In this document: positions 48,701 to 58,500 of the stretch, piece after piece
How positions within the stretch are numbered: position 1 is the stretch's first letter
Layout of the letters: every line of letters begins with the position of its first letter
Assembly: GCA_013399695.1 (NCBI GenBank)
Contig: VXAU01003708.1
Span: 36,266 to 100,265, forward strand
Length of the DNA: 64,000 bases
Reading direction: 5' to 3'
DNA from: Formicarius rufipectus
Taxonomy: Eukaryota; Chordata; Aves; Passeriformes; Formicariidae
Notes under the pieces: model-generated
The model's database searches: none
The model's input: only the letters and a program-made list of their open reading frames with translations
Told to the model about the DNA's origin: nothing
Made by a program: the position numbers and the translations under genes

Positions 48701-51700
48701 AGCTTACTGGCATTAAACCTTCCATCTGCATTTAGGCTCCTTCTCTCTTTTAATCTCTATCCTCTGCTGTAAAATTATAACTTCAGTAAAGCCAACCACT
48801 ATTACAATTTCCATTGTAACATTTCCACTACAGAGGTGACCTCTGCTTTTTATTTATTTTTTTTAAACACAGCTCCTGCTGCATCCAAAGGCAACGCCTC
48901 ATAACTAACTGTGGCAGGGCGTGACTTGGTATCTGGGCCCTGCTGACCTTAAAAAATTTTCTTAATCTGCCTGGTTGATGTTGTAAACTTGAAATCCCAC
49001 AAGCATAAGAACTGCTTGGCGAAGCAATGCTTCCAGCCAGGAGGTCTCCACGTTCTTGGAGAGAGTTGCTGGTCACAGCTGGACATCTTGGCTGGAGAAC
49101 GATCCTCTCCTGACCGGAAAACCTCACGGATGTTGCCTGAAAACAGGGAAGTACTCAGGAGCAAGAGGAGCTCCTTGATGTTTCTCCTTTGACCATCAAT
49201 GGCTGTATTAACATAACTTGATTTCCTAGGGTTCCTCTTATGTCCCCTGTCATTTAGTGCAGGCAAGGAAAGAGAGACCTGGGAGGAAACGCTGCTTTAC
49301 TTAAGAAATCAAAGGAAGGGCATGGGAGACTACCCTGGACACACAAGTACATAAATACACCAAGAGAAACCAAGTTATAGCCTGCTCTGGAAAAAGAGAA
49401 GATCAAGTTGGAAGCTTGAAAAGGAATTACTCTTAACAAGGAAGTTTTGTTAAGCTCAGTTTTTTGGCACAAATACACTAAACTATCATTTTGCAAATGT
49501 AAAATTCCCTGGCAGGGAGCACAACTTCATGTGAACTCCTGCCCAGATCATTCCTGAGGAAGGAGAACAGTAAAACCCCAGGTTTCCATCTCCTCACAGC
49601 TTAGACATATCAACAAAGACATGATCAGAAAAACCCACACGCCCCCAAGCACCAAAGTGCAGCTCAAGCACGTGCAGCCCTGGCCTGTCCCCAGCCAAGG
49701 GGGTTAAATAACCCTACAAAGAATTTCAGGGCTCAGTCCTGTCACAAGGAGACACATAGCAGCTACAGGATGGGGAAAAATCCCAATATCCAGTGTTGGG
49801 TGCATGATGGGTTTCCCAAGAGCCTGCCTGGGCTCCCTGCCAGGGGCTCTGAGGGAGCCAGCACAGCAATGCGGGACCCTCTGCCCTGTTCAAACAACAT
49901 GGCATGTTGTTGGCAAAGTTCACTCTGCAGGACACACACTGGGGAGCAGCAGGGTGGAAAAAGAGAAGTATGACCTCCAGTACTGGGCATTTACTCTGAA
50001 TCCCCCTTTAAAATTCATGGAAATACACAGCTGCCTCAACAAGCCTGCAATTTCAGGCAGTTCCCCTCATATTCCACCAGTATCAGTGGAGTCTTTCACA
50101 CTTCACACACAAAACACCAAGGAAAGCCAAGTGAAAACACTGCTCGAGTACAAGGCCTTGCAGAAACCAAATTGCTTTGTATTTCTGTAGTTATCTCTGG
50201 AGGCTGCCAAAACTCCCATCCTGAGACCACCAAACTCAAGACACACAAGCCAAAGATCCCAAAGGGAGTTTCCACTATCTCTCTGAAAGGGAGAGATTTA
50301 CTGCCTCACTGCCAGCAGAATTCTCCTTCTGTCTCCAGCCCTTGGTCTTTTGCCCACCAGTCTAATAAGGAACATCTTAAAGAAGTATATTCTGACATGC
50401 AACACCAATCCTGTGTCCTTCCCCCACTCCCTCCTAAAAAAATCATATACAAAAACTTACTTTTCTGGGCTTAACTTTATCTTGTAAGTCGTACTGGCCA
50501 ATTCCTTTGTAACTTATTCCAAGCCACCACGGGATTCCTTGTTTATCCTGAAAAATGGACATCCATGAGAACCAAGAACTACTTAAGAATTAGGCAATTC
50601 CGAGATTAGAGCCCTTTTCACTCTGTGACAAGTACGAGTAGGTACAGAACAAAGATTTTTTTGGCAAACAAACTGATGTGAAGTGGATTGCTGGGGTGAA
50701 TGTGGAAACTTTCTCCCCCTGCCTTCCCAGGCAGAGGCACGAAACCAGGTGGTGGCTGTGCAAAGTGGACAGAAAAGCGACCGTGCTGCTGAAACAATGG
50801 GGTGTCGCTGGTTGCAGGAGGGGCTGTGAAGGGGGGGAAGGACATGGGAGAGAAAAAACTGTGGCCAACAACTGCATCCACTGAATTCAGACATGGACAG
50901 CCACAGATGGAGAGAACAGCACGAAACATCAGCTTCTTAGGTACCACAGTCATGGCCATGAGTCAAAGTAAGGAGATAACATCTCTGCTGAGCTCTTCGG
51001 CACAAAACACTGTGGCCCAGGCTCTGCTCGACAAATGGGAATAAATGGTGTATTTCCATCACTCTCCAAAAGTATTTCTCAGCGTTTCCCCACTCCAAGC
51101 ATGCCCCACTAATCACCTGCCACTTAGAAATGGTCTTTTCCACACTGTGTTTTTTTCTAATCTTGATTAATGTCTCTGGGGAAACTATTAACTTCTTCGG
51201 ATCTAGATGTGATATCCAGTTAATTAAGGTGATAGTAATTTAGGTCCTGATAGGATTACAGAAGGTTTTACAAAGATTCCTTTCTGTCTCCTGTAGCACA
51301 TAACACTGCTCTCTGGAAACAATTTTTAAAGCATACTGAATGGGGGAAAATTACAGAGGTTGAAAAATGTGGGCTTTAATACTGATAGAAGAGTACTGAA
51401 TCATCCAAGTGCTCCTAAAGGAATGTAATCACACATAATAAGCTCAGCAATCACATTATCTATAGGCAGTTACTGACCTTTACTCCATAGTAATGAACTC
51501 CATATGTTGGCAAAGCTTCCACCACTTTCATGTACCTGCAGACAGATTTATAGCATATCAGATAATTTTCTCTGGAGGAAATAATATCTATTAACATATT
51601 TTTTTCACACATACATCCAGGACATGCCATTTATCATTTGCATATTTTGAAGGCCTTTATAACTGAACAGCCATGTTTTCAGAAAAAAACTTAGCATCCT

Positions 51701-53900
51701 GGCTTGGGGAAAGATGTGGTATTTTGGCCCAGCTAAAGCAAATGAAAAATCTCTCATAAAACAGAACACTCAGTATCTTATCAGAGGATCATACAACTGA
51801 AAGTAAAAATTCTGAACTGAACAAGTGAGCCTTTTGGGAAATGCTGGCAGTAAAGACCTGCCTGTAATTATTCCATTATGGAGCTCTGGTAACAACAGAC
51901 AGGCTACAAATGAAAGTGCTTATGCCATTGTGTGACTGTTTCATGAGGCAATTCAGACAACCACTGAACAGACCATTTTCCCCTTGTTTCGATTGAAAAA
52001 AAAAAAACCTGAAATACTGAGACAGAGTTGCAGGCGTCGAGGTACATGAGAAAAACTACAAATTGCCTACACTGGCAGCCATGGGTATTATCTCAAACAT
52101 CTTGTAACACATCCTACTGCATTTGCTTGGAGGAAATACAGTCATGCTAATGAAAACTGCAATTCCATAGGCTCTGTGTGCATCCTGCAAGACCCTGTTC
52201 TTTCGAATGCGAAATGCTGTGCATTTCAGAATTTTTTACAGGACTTGGGTAATACTTGCCCTTAAGAGTCTGGTGTGAAAACTAACTGATAGCAAGCAGG
52301 GTATGGAGAAAGGTTCAAATTATTTCTCTTGTATTTGAGGTATCTGAATGAGAGCACACATGCTGAACTGCAAGCCTGTGATATGTGAAACTTCAAAATT
52401 CTACTCTGAAATATGACTCTGTGGAAAAGAATCTGGCGGATAGAAATGGTATCATTTGCAGGCAATAATGACCACAACAGCTTGCCTTGCCACTTCTCAA
52501 GAAAAAAAGAACAGAAGAAAGGTGAAAACATAATCTTCACAAATCAACAAGTGTCATACTCACTGAACGATGGCTTGTCCTCTGGTCAGACCTTTAATTT
52601 GTGTATAATGCTCAATTACTCTGTCCTCACTGCAAACCAAGCACAAAACCCAATTTAGGGGCTCAGTGACTTTGTTCATGTGTGACAGCATCTATGGAAG
52701 CTCAGCCACCTGCTCAGCCAGCAGAGCTGTGTCCCTCTGTACATTTCTTGCTCTGGTTTACATTCTGGGTCTTACTGATTTCTTTCCCACCCTTCATTAG
52801 GCACTGGAGCTCCCTGGCTGATCCCACCCTCCATCCTGCCTTCCAGACTAGTTAATGAATCGTTTTGGATCAGCCTGTTCTGCTGCAGATGCTGCTGCAG
52901 AATAATGGTGTTAATTGTGTAAATTCATTTTAGTGTTCTAAAGAACCCCAACTTCAAAGGCTGGTTAATGCTCCATATGTAAGACAGAAGTTAAACCAGA
53001 ACTGTTTTAATTCCAATGTATTTTTTTCCCCCTGACATTTCATAGGTGAAAAAACCACAGATCTGTCAGCAATGACCTTTTAGTGTTTTTCCTGTTATTT
53101 ATTTCAACATTTTGTTTTGGCGGAATGCGAAATAAAATATGCATTTATGTGTCAGACACTTGAAAGCAAAGAAAAACCCAGCAGTGCTCATTCTGAGAAA
53201 AACAAATCATAAGTAAGTACTGGTATACTTGAAAATCCATCACGTACACATCAAGCTGAAAAAAAATGAAACAAATGAGGGAGTTAAACTTGCACAAAGG
53301 GCATCAATTCCAAGGAAACAATATCACTGATTCATCCTAAATGTTGTGCTCTTCTACAGCAGATTCAAGCCTGAAAACTGGACCCGCTTTTCTGCTTCCA
53401 GCTTTCCTACGGTATTTCCTCCCCCTGCCCTGTTGAGAGGAGCTGAGTGGGCATCTGGCAGCCAGCAAAGGTCACCCCACCACAGAGGCTCCACAGATGA
53501 AGACCAAGGTGCTCCTCTCCAAACCCAGGCTTGGCTGAAGTTCAGATTTCAGCTCTTTCTAATGCGTGGTCCCCACATATTCTGATCCAGCAGTTTCTAA
53601 TCCAACAATTTGAGTGAATTTTCAAGGAGGAATTTGCAGTGGATCTTGCATAATTTATAACCTCCTAAAAACTGGAAATGCTTGAACACGACCAATTAAT
53701 TCCAAGTCCTCTATCACACTGGCTGAAAACTTTAAAAAGAGTCTGCAAACTGTTTAAGAGTGATCTTTTCATTACCATTCATAGCAATGATTTGCATTTT
53801 TAATTAAACAGCTCACCAGTAAGCGAGTGATGGATGCTCCTGCAGTGTCTTGGTAGGAAAGACAGGCAGTGTCTTCAAGTCTTTTCTAGTGTTCTCATCA
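27629..53900 (-). CDS. FRMD4B: FRMD4B (FERM domain-containing 4B, GRSP1), sixteen C-terminal coding exons, 5' partial
   Basis: Join, in transcript order, of 53900-53817, 52629-52564, 51535-51478, 50547-50461, 40811-40735, 40258-40120, 39643-39502, 39383-39250, 39164-39045, 37798-37570, 34414-34358, 32895-32748, 31602-31477, 30809-30004, 29428-29296 and 27749-27629. All junctions keep frame and give 841 residues. FRMD4B is a FERM scaffold that binds the Arf exchange factor cytohesin-3 (GRP1) at membranes and cell junctions (known). In order: end of the FERM middle lobe; the PH-like FERM C lobe (~70-170) with WWLGISYKGIGQYD and LENLYFREKKF; the cytohesin-binding CUPID/DUF3338 region (~190-375) with a lysine/glutamate-rich coiled coil and LKKICLREAELTGK; serine-rich linkers; and the tail HITKNIHKALVAEHLRGWYQ. 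It ends HEDSKPGTLV, a class I PDZ-type terminus that FRMD4A lacks, so this is FRMD4B, as the synteny also predicts. Human FRMD4B is about 1034 residues; about 190 N-terminal residues lie beyond 64000. Confidence 0.95.
27750..29295 (-). other. FRMD4B: FRMD4B intron before last coding exon
   Basis: A 1.5 kb GT-AG intron, donor gtgaga at 29295-29290. It holds a CR1 3' fragment at 27934-28055. Nothing else was recognised. Confidence 0.88.
27934..28055 (-). mobile_element. CR1 LINE 3' fragment
   Basis: Read on the - strand it shows ccaggctggatgg, a diverged gaaggtgtccc block, gcaggggggttggaac and gatctttaaggtccct, the conserved 3' end of avian CR1 retrotransposons. It is 5'-truncated, as is usual for CR1. 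It is in the same orientation as FRMD4B. Confidence 0.85.
29296..29428 (-). CDS. FRMD4B: FRMD4B coding exon (second to last)
   Basis: Acceptor taattccag, donor gtgaga. It encodes SSANTAGNWRNPVALGHSDY and then a tyrosine/serine-rich stretch with ASCYGNVYGNLPVQN. It enters with two bases and leaves with two bases of split codons, both consistent with the neighbouring exons. Confidence 0.93.
29429..30003 (-). other. FRMD4B: FRMD4B intron
   Basis: A 575-base intron, donor gtaatg at 30003-29998. No feature was recognised inside it. Confidence 0.9.
30004..30809 (-). CDS. FRMD4B: FRMD4B large C-terminal coding exon
   Basis: An 806-base exon encoding about 268 residues. It contains PDVSPHHCRQRSGSLESQTH, serine-rich KSQRSSSTEILDDGSSYTSQ, the basic RGRRRSKKHN, the SGSMPNL motif, a tyrosine-rich block (SHYYISGYSPY, YYNGGYVYESDTEGQYSVNP), NPYATLRLPRK and HITKNIHKALVAEHLRGWYQ. 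These are hallmark FRMD4 C-terminal sequences and probable phosphorylation or 14-3-3 regions (inference). Acceptor ttattgcag, donor cag/gtaatg. The long ORF here in another frame (30235-30963) is a shadow. Confidence 0.95.
30810..31476 (-). other. FRMD4B: FRMD4B intron
   Basis: A 667-base intron, donor gtaagg. Nothing recognised inside. Confidence 0.9.
31477..31602 (-). CDS. FRMD4B: FRMD4B coding exon
   Basis: Acceptor ctgttacag, donor gtaagg. It encodes DVLSTHSSPYRTLDRP, then PQPHGGRSMPTTPVLTRN and AYSSSHL. Serine/proline motifs here are conserved in FRMD4 proteins. It enters and leaves on split codons consistent with its neighbours. Confidence 0.94.
31603..32747 (-). other. FRMD4B: FRMD4B intron
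   Basis: A 1145-base intron, donor gtaggc at 32747-32742. No repeat or ORF of note. Confidence 0.88.
32748..32895 (-). CDS. FRMD4B: FRMD4B coding exon
   Basis: Acceptor cttctgacag, donor gtaggc. It encodes ESLPVAAQRPSSAQLSPRLP, then PPKSLGVERIHLRKSSINEQ and LLETRHS. The RKSS motif is a candidate basophilic-kinase site (inference). Frame is shared with the flanking exons. Confidence 0.93.
33715..33744. repeat. Imperfect (TG)n microsatellite
   Basis: Two short gtgtgtgt runs interrupted by ctctggg. Short and intronic. Confidence 0.7.
34137..34281 (-). mobile_element. CR1 LINE 3' fragment
   Basis: Read on the - strand: gaagtgttcaaggccagatt, gatggggttttgag, ggcaggggtttggaac, gatctttaagatcccttcc and attctatgattcaatga. 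This is the 3' UTR and terminal short repeat of CR1. It is 5'-truncated and in the same orientation as FRMD4B. Confidence 0.92.
34358..34414 (-). CDS. FRMD4B: FRMD4B short coding exon
   Basis: A 57-base exon between acceptor attcacag and donor gtatga. It encodes IIPSESSSLSDTTTYDD, strongly conserved in FRMD4B. Both ends split codons and match the adjoining exons. Confidence 0.92.
34415..37569 (-). other. FRMD4B: FRMD4B intron
   Basis: A 3.2 kb intron, donor gtaagc at 37569-37564. No repeat was recognised; ORFs inside are short and unrelated to known proteins. Confidence 0.85.
37570..37798 (-). CDS. FRMD4B: FRMD4B coding exon (end of CUPID region)
   Basis: Acceptor atttgcag, donor gtaagc. 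It encodes DPTLQDLESNF, then a helix with QKLVEAAKKLASEPDLCKNV, the basic KKKRKQEY and KKLQEIENSINEYRIKCGKK. This is the second helical part of the CUPID/DUF3338 domain through which FRMD4 proteins bind cytohesins (family knowledge). Confidence 0.95.
37799..39044 (-). other. FRMD4B: FRMD4B intron
   Basis: A 1.25 kb intron, donor gtgagc at 39044-39039. Nothing recognised inside. Confidence 0.88.
39045..39164 (-). CDS. FRMD4B: FRMD4B coding exon
   Basis: A 120-base exon in phase 0 at both ends. It encodes ELTGKMPKEYPLSAGEEPPQ then VRRRVGTAFKLDDNLLPSEE, the core conserved strand-turn segment of the CUPID region shared by FRMD4A, FRMD4B, INAVA and CCDC120. Confidence 0.95.
39250..39383 (-). CDS. 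FRMD4B: FRMD4B coding exon (coiled coil)
   Basis: Acceptor gattcag, donor gtgaga, separated from the next exon by an intron of only 85 bases. It encodes SQDSEVSEEQKKEK, then a heptad-like charged helix with KLLQEKLLQKVEELKKICLR. A coiled coil that starts the CUPID region. Confidence 0.94.
39502..39643 (-). CDS. FRMD4B: FRMD4B coding exon
   Basis: Acceptor tctccttcag, donor gtaata, separated from the next exon by a 118-base intron. It encodes AKIPSARSLDDIAMDLTEMG, TPKVSKLVTLEAKNQ and ASNGSLISS, the linker immediately after the FERM domain. Confidence 0.94.
39644..40119 (-). other. FRMD4B: FRMD4B intron
   Basis: A 476-base intron, donor gtaagt. Nothing recognised. Confidence 0.9.
40120..40258 (-). 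CDS. FRMD4B: FRMD4B coding exon (end of FERM C lobe)
   Basis: Acceptor tttcctcag, donor gtaagt. It encodes ISVSRRTFGQSGLVVQTWYA, then SLIKSIWVMAISQHQFYLDR, the last strand and final helix of the PH-like FERM C lobe. The first base completes an arginine codon. Confidence 0.95.
40259..40734 (-). other. FRMD4B: FRMD4B intron
   Basis: A 476-base intron, donor gtaagg. A 110-codon + strand ORF (40342-40674) runs across it, with no known motif, and is taken as chance. Confidence 0.9.
40735..40811 (-). CDS. FRMD4B: FRMD4B coding exon (FERM C lobe)
   Basis: Acceptor ttctcctag, donor gtaagg. It encodes LFQWKQLENLYFREKKFAVE and VHDPR, a diagnostic FRMD4 segment of the FERM C lobe. Phase 0 at its 5' end. 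Confidence 0.95.
42240..43090 (-). promoter_or_regulatory. FRMD4B: Intragenic CpG island, candidate internal FRMD4B promoter
   Basis: By hand count about 65-70 CpG in roughly 850 bases, versus only a few per kilobase in most surrounding intron. Two strong donors on the - strand, gtgagt at 42415-42410 and gtgagt at 42771-42766, could end alternative first exons that splice to the exon at 40811. The phase-0 frame leading into that exon has an in-frame stop and no start codon in the island, so such exons would be non-coding leaders. An 18-codon upstream ORF lies at 42461-42517. A short isoform lacking the N-terminal FERM lobes would have to start at a downstream methionine. Confidence 0.6.
42461..42517 (-). 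other. Possible uORF in CpG-island first exon
   Basis: ATG at 42517-42515 to TGA at 42463-42461, 18 codons, starting MRGTEGRHG. It lies upstream of the donor at 42415 and would sit in the leader of an alternative transcript. Relevance depends on that transcript existing. Confidence 0.2.
45941..46300 (+). mobile_element. CR1 LINE fragment with internal deletion
   Basis: The first part (about 45941-46095) matches the CR1 ORF2 region just before the reverse transcriptase, with a decayed frame reading SKELLDKLKHKKKPYRG and then a stop. It passes abruptly near 46098 into the CR1 3' UTR (caggttgcccagagaagctg, gcaggggggttggaatgag, gacctttaaggttccttcc) and ends actctatgat. The reverse transcriptase part is missing. 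Orientation is opposite to FRMD4B. Non-functional. Confidence 0.88.
47603..47616. repeat. (AT)n microsatellite
   Basis: A short uninterrupted AT run in an AT-rich neighbourhood inside the large FRMD4B intron. Nothing further. Confidence 0.75.
50461..50547 (-). CDS. FRMD4B: FRMD4B coding exon (FERM C lobe start)
   Basis: An 87-base exon, phase 0 at both ends, acceptor ccatttttcag, donor gtaagt. It encodes DKQGIPWWLGISYKGIGQYD and LQDKVKPRK, the first strands of the PH-like lobe, which are highly conserved in FRMD4A and FRMD4B. Confidence 0.95.
50548..51477 (-). other. FRMD4B: FRMD4B intron
   Basis: A 930-base intron, donor gtcagt. Nothing recognised. Confidence 0.88.
51478..51535 (-). CDS. 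FRMD4B: FRMD4B coding exon
   Basis: A 58-base exon, acceptor tctgtctgcag, donor gtcagt. It encodes YMKVVEALPTYGVHYYGVK, the boundary between the FERM middle and C lobes (PTYGVHYY is a general FERM signature). Confidence 0.94.
51536..52563 (-). other. FRMD4B: FRMD4B intron
   Basis: A 1.0 kb intron, donor gtgagt. Nothing recognised. Confidence 0.88.
52564..52629 (-). CDS. FRMD4B: FRMD4B coding exon
   Basis: A 66-base exon, acceptor ggtttgcag, donor gtgagt. It encodes EDRVIEHYTQIKGLTRGQ then AIV, the last helix of the FERM middle lobe. The first base completes the cysteine codon of LAYC. Confidence 0.94.
52630..53816 (-). other. FRMD4B: FRMD4B intron
   Basis: A 1.2 kb intron, donor gtgagc. 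Nothing recognised. Confidence 0.88.
53817..53900 (-). CDS. FRMD4B: FRMD4B coding exon, most 5' one in the window
   Basis: An 84-base exon, acceptor ttttttag, donor gtgagc. It encodes DENTRKDLKTLPVFPTKTLQ and EHPSLAY, within the FERM middle lobe. The first base completes a codon from an exon outside the window. Confidence 0.93.
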
Positions 53901-55483
53901 CTAAAAAACAAAAATGGCACAGTCACTGCTGGTGAATTAGAGAGGACCTCATTAGTTTGGGCAGAAGGAAGGGCTGTATTTGCTGCCCAAGAACATGGCA
54001 CATTGCCCCATATCAGGGTGTCATAGCAACGTAACTCTATAGGCCCTCTCACATAACAGTGATGTATATGGTGTCATGCAGACTCATGTTTTAACTCTTT
54101 ATACAGACACGTGATGCTCAGGCCACCGTGGCAGGAGCACTGTAACAGTATTTATTTTGCACACCCTCACACTCCATTTGCTCAGAGCAGAATGAGCCCT
54201 GAACAGCTGCAGAAAAAGCAAGCCTCTGACCCAAAAGCAAGGCTTCGAGTGTTAATTTTTGTTCTGTCTTTATCTAAAACCCTACCTCTTGACAATAAAT
54301 GCCACAAAGCAGCATGGTATTTGTCAAATCTCAGAGTTTAACAGTGATCTGATTCAAAGCAAAGTGCTTCAGTTCAGAGCCTTTAAAATATTTTCACTGA
54401 GAATAACTTTCCTGGACTGCCCAACCTATAGAAAGTTCAAATATCCTGGACTCCAGGCCCAGGCTGGAACAAAATAAAGGGAGGCTGAAGCATGTGAATT
54501 CAATTTATCACAGCAGAACATTAAAAAACCTCTTCACAGCCATCAGTAAAATGGTTAATATTTTTTGCTCATATGCTCCATTAATTAATCAGCTGAAACC
54601 TGCACGCCTCATTTCGGCAGCGTTCCTGCGCCTTCGCCAGCAAGCACCAACACGACTCCTGCATGCAAAGAATGCACCGGTCCCAGCCAGCAGCATCACC
54701 TCAACTTCTGCTGCCAGGCTCTCCCTGACGGGGCTCTCCTGCTCCCCACCTCTGTTGTCATCAGATTGCACGATGAGAGTTTTCATCTCAGCTCTATGTT
54801 CCCACTCTCCCCTCGAAATCCACACCCTGAGCATCACTAGGGAGGACCAGAGCACTGAGACCTCCGTGGGCACCGACACTGGAGCTCTGCAGACAGGGAA
54901 GGCAACAACATCCCCTCAACGTTTCCATCTCACAGATGCCACATGGAAGGCACAGGAGATGAAAGGCTTTTTTGTTCCTCTAATGGCTCTGCAAGCTTCT
55001 TCCCCAGCCCTGACAATGTGCCTCAGCCCCGAGAAAGAGGGACCACCTCTGGGGATGAGGAAACAGCTCACTCAACACGCTATTTATTCTTCAACGTCTT
55101 TGATGAAGCTGCCAAGAAAGGGTCAATTAGCGCCGAGGAGCGCTGGTTTCTGCACTCTTCTGCCAAGAATATCCATTTTTCTTTGCAAGCTGGCCAGCAC
55201 CCAAGTGCCACAAAGGGGGACAGCTGGGTAGAAAATCGGGATCTCTCCTACCAGCGCTCAAATACAGCCAACGCTCACAAAAGCTGAGGGCATTATTCAC
55301 CCCTTACAGGCTCATTTTGATGGGATCAAAAGGCTGCAGGACATCTCAGCTTGAAGAGAGAAGGTAGATTACCAGGGTTTCATAGGGTCACGTGAAAATG
55401 CAGACATAGAGCACACTCTCCTAAGGCCTCAGAAACCAGAGCAAAAAAAAAAATGTTAAAAGTATCCCAAACCAAAAAAACAA

Positions 55484-55576
55484 GCCCTGAGCAACCTGAC
55501 CTGAACTCCTTCTTGGAGCAAGAGGTTCAGCCTGATGACTTCCTAAGGTCCCTTCCAGCTTCAATCACAGCCTCAC
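55484..55576 (+). mobile_element. Diverged CR1 LINE 3' fragment
   Basis: ccctgagcaacctgacctg and ttcagcctgatgacttcc followed by aaggtcccttccagctt resemble the CR1 3' end on the + strand. More degraded than the other copies. Confidence 0.7.
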
Positions 55577-58500
55577 AGGATAACTGATTATTAACATTTT
55601 CTGCTGTTTTTCAGCCTGACTCATTGCTGCAATGACTGCTGTGGCAGGGAAATACAGTAAAATAAGAGAGGTTTTGGAAGAAAGCAATAACAAAATAGCT
55701 CATTTTGACCAAACAAAAGGGCCGCTCCTCTCAATGTAGATTCTCAGCCTGCAGTATTCATTATCTGAGGGTTAATGGCTGGTCATTAAACCCTTATTTA
55801 GAAAGCTCATTGCAAGGGCTGAGGCAATAAGGAGGCTCATGGTGGGAGGCTGAGCTCTGGCAGAGGCACCTGGGCTGGGGGGACAGGTGACTCCCCAGCT
55901 GTCACCACTACAGGATGAGTGGAGAGCCCCAAACTTTGCTTCACCAACCATCACAGGGCAGGAGTCTCCCCATCACCAAGACTGCAGAAATGCCACAAAT
56001 CCTGGTAGTTCCATCTATTATGCTCTGAAATGCCACTTTTTGCACCATTCATGGTCTCTAACAGTGCTACTCACTTTCCTGTTGGGTTTTGGGCCCTTCG
56101 CCTCTCTGGATCTGGTTGAGGGGCAACTTGATCCTCATCCATGCCAAAACAAGGGTGCTAGTTAAACTTCAGAGATGAGCAGCAGCTCATCAATATGGAA
56201 ATGTCTACTGCTGAATTTAAAGCAAGGGCCAGCCAACACACCCACCTCCTGACAAGGCTTGCGGGCTCTGAGCTGAGACATACAGTGATGACAGGGCTGT
56301 AACCACATCTGTGCCATGACAGGGGGCACATCCCTCCAGCACTGACCCAGAGCCACAGGCCTTGCTGCAGTCTGTCAGCAAGCAGAGTCCACAGAGCTGT
56401 GACAACTCACAGCAGAGCTGGACTGTCTCTCTTCTGCCAATCCACAAAGCAACCCAAATTCTTCCAACAGCAGAGAACACACTTTTATTATGAGATAACT
56501 TGGCCCCTGGGACTTGCCTTCCTAAAGGGGCCCAACCTCATACCCTGAGGTTCAGACACACCATCCCATTCATGTGCACCAGGAGGAGTCCATCAAAATG
56601 CACTTTATAAGGTCTGAGAGTTCTCTGAGAAACCACACGAGGATTTTCTCTCACCTGCATAATTGTAAAATCAAGCATGAAACAATCCTAGAAAAATGTG
56701 AAAGGCCTGTGAGAAGGAGGGCACAGCTCCTTGCAGGCCGGATGCCTTCAGACAGTGCAGGCTGGCAGACAGCAGCCTGGGTCTGCTGACTGCACACCCC
56801 AGGATTAGCTTTGGGATGATTCACGGCTTCAGGGATAATAAATGCCTCAAATGGTCCTCCTCCTCCTTCCACAGAGAGCATTATCACTTCATCTGCACTA
56901 AGCATGTCTCCCCTTGACCTTCAGGATCACTTTCCCAAGCCCTCTGAGACCCAGCCGTTCCCCAGAGGTGACAACTCCAGATAGCAGGAGCAAGGGTTTG
57001 AATTATTACCTGTTCCTGTTTGGTTTCACAACGACCACAGGACGACACAGCAATCACAAGGCAGACAACCCGGGCTCCAGATGTCCCACCATCCATGTTA
57101 TCTGCCAGCCAAACACACCAGTGTTGTATCTGGCACGTCCACGGTGCATTCCCACCAGACGGAGGACATGGCTGTCGGGATGGGGAGGCCCCACTTGCAT
57201 TTAATCTGACCTCTGCTACAGAGGGGGTTTCTTGACATAACTTCAATACATAAACAGTCCAGAGTCAACGAGGCTGAACATTTTTTGGCAAAAGGTTTGT
57301 TTATTCCCCAAGAGAGGAACATAGGAAACTGTCGCCTCAAGTATTTTTCTACTGTGGAGAAGAATTAAAGAACACCAGCAGATAGATCCTTTCCTTTCTA
57401 TTCCACCCTCTAAATGGGAGTTTTCTCTGCCAAATACAAAGCAGAATGTGAATCAATCTAGGCAATGCAAATAATGAGAATCTGCATCAGACTCTCCTCA
57501 TGCTGAACCTCAGTTTGTGTTCCTGGTTCGGCCCACTATTAATTTTCTGTCCCAGCATGGTCAATTGTTGGGCAGGATTCTGCCCCCAGCAGCACACCCT
57601 GCTCAGCAGTGCCAGCTCTTTGGAGAGGGAAGGCAGCTTGACTCTAAAATAACCAGTATTTAATAACATACCACACTATCAACAGGACTTCCCACTTCCA
57701 ACAACTATATCAAGCAGCAAACCTGGACCAATCCCTTGTGCTCCCTACAACCTGCTGAAATTTACTAAACCCTACAGTGAAATTTGCTAAACCCTACCAG
57801 AAATCCAGGAAGGAGCCAAGTCAGATTATTGTGGCATGCTCTACCTAAAGCACATTACTGAACATTAAAACATACTTACATATTTTTGGTCCCAGAAAGG
57901 GCACCTTGACAGCTTGTAATGGAGTGATACTACACTTTACAGAATGGTGCTCATTAGGACCATTTGTCAATGGGTGCCCAGGCATTTCCCTGTGCCCACT
58001 GTCAAAAACTACCTTGTTCCTGTTGCTAATGCAGGTAAGAGCTCAGATGGAATAAAATGTTGTTAATGAGATTAACAAAATATGAAGAGCAAGTGACACA
58101 CCCAGCAGCAAAAGCAATATATCAGGCTACAACATAGAAGCTTATCAGCCCACATGTTCTTTGTAAATATTACCAACTCAAGGAACGGACTTCAAACAAC
58201 TTTCAACTGACTAAAGGGATAGCAGGTGTGTCTGTCTCTGATGAATTGCATTTATAGCACTTTATAAAGTAGGAATTTATCACCAGTGAAAGTTCTTTGT
58301 GTAGCGACTTTGCTCTGTTCTTGATGTCTCTTGACCCGACATAAACTTTCTCTTGTGTTGCTACGGGATCATTGGAATAAGTCACTTCTGAGTCCTTCTG
58401 AATGTCATTATTTTATAATCCGTTAATTCTTGAAATATATTTTAGGCATAACACAGACAGAATTTAGAATGGCCTTGCTTTTAGAAAATAACAACCATTC

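Larger units (their letters stand above)
40812..50460 (-). other. FRMD4B: Large FRMD4B intron (9.6 kb)
   Basis: The largest complete intron in the window, bounded by donor gtaagt (50460-50455) and acceptor ctcctag. It contains a dense CpG island (about 42240-43090), an A-run near 43939, a composite CR1 (45941-46300) and an AT repeat (47603-47616). No canonical FRMD4B exon was found inside; all ORFs are unrelated to FRMD4B. Confidence 0.88.

Noticed and set aside
58203..58385. Possible missing FRMD4B FERM exon on the - strand
   Set aside because: The translation has no FERM similarity and no fitting splice sites.
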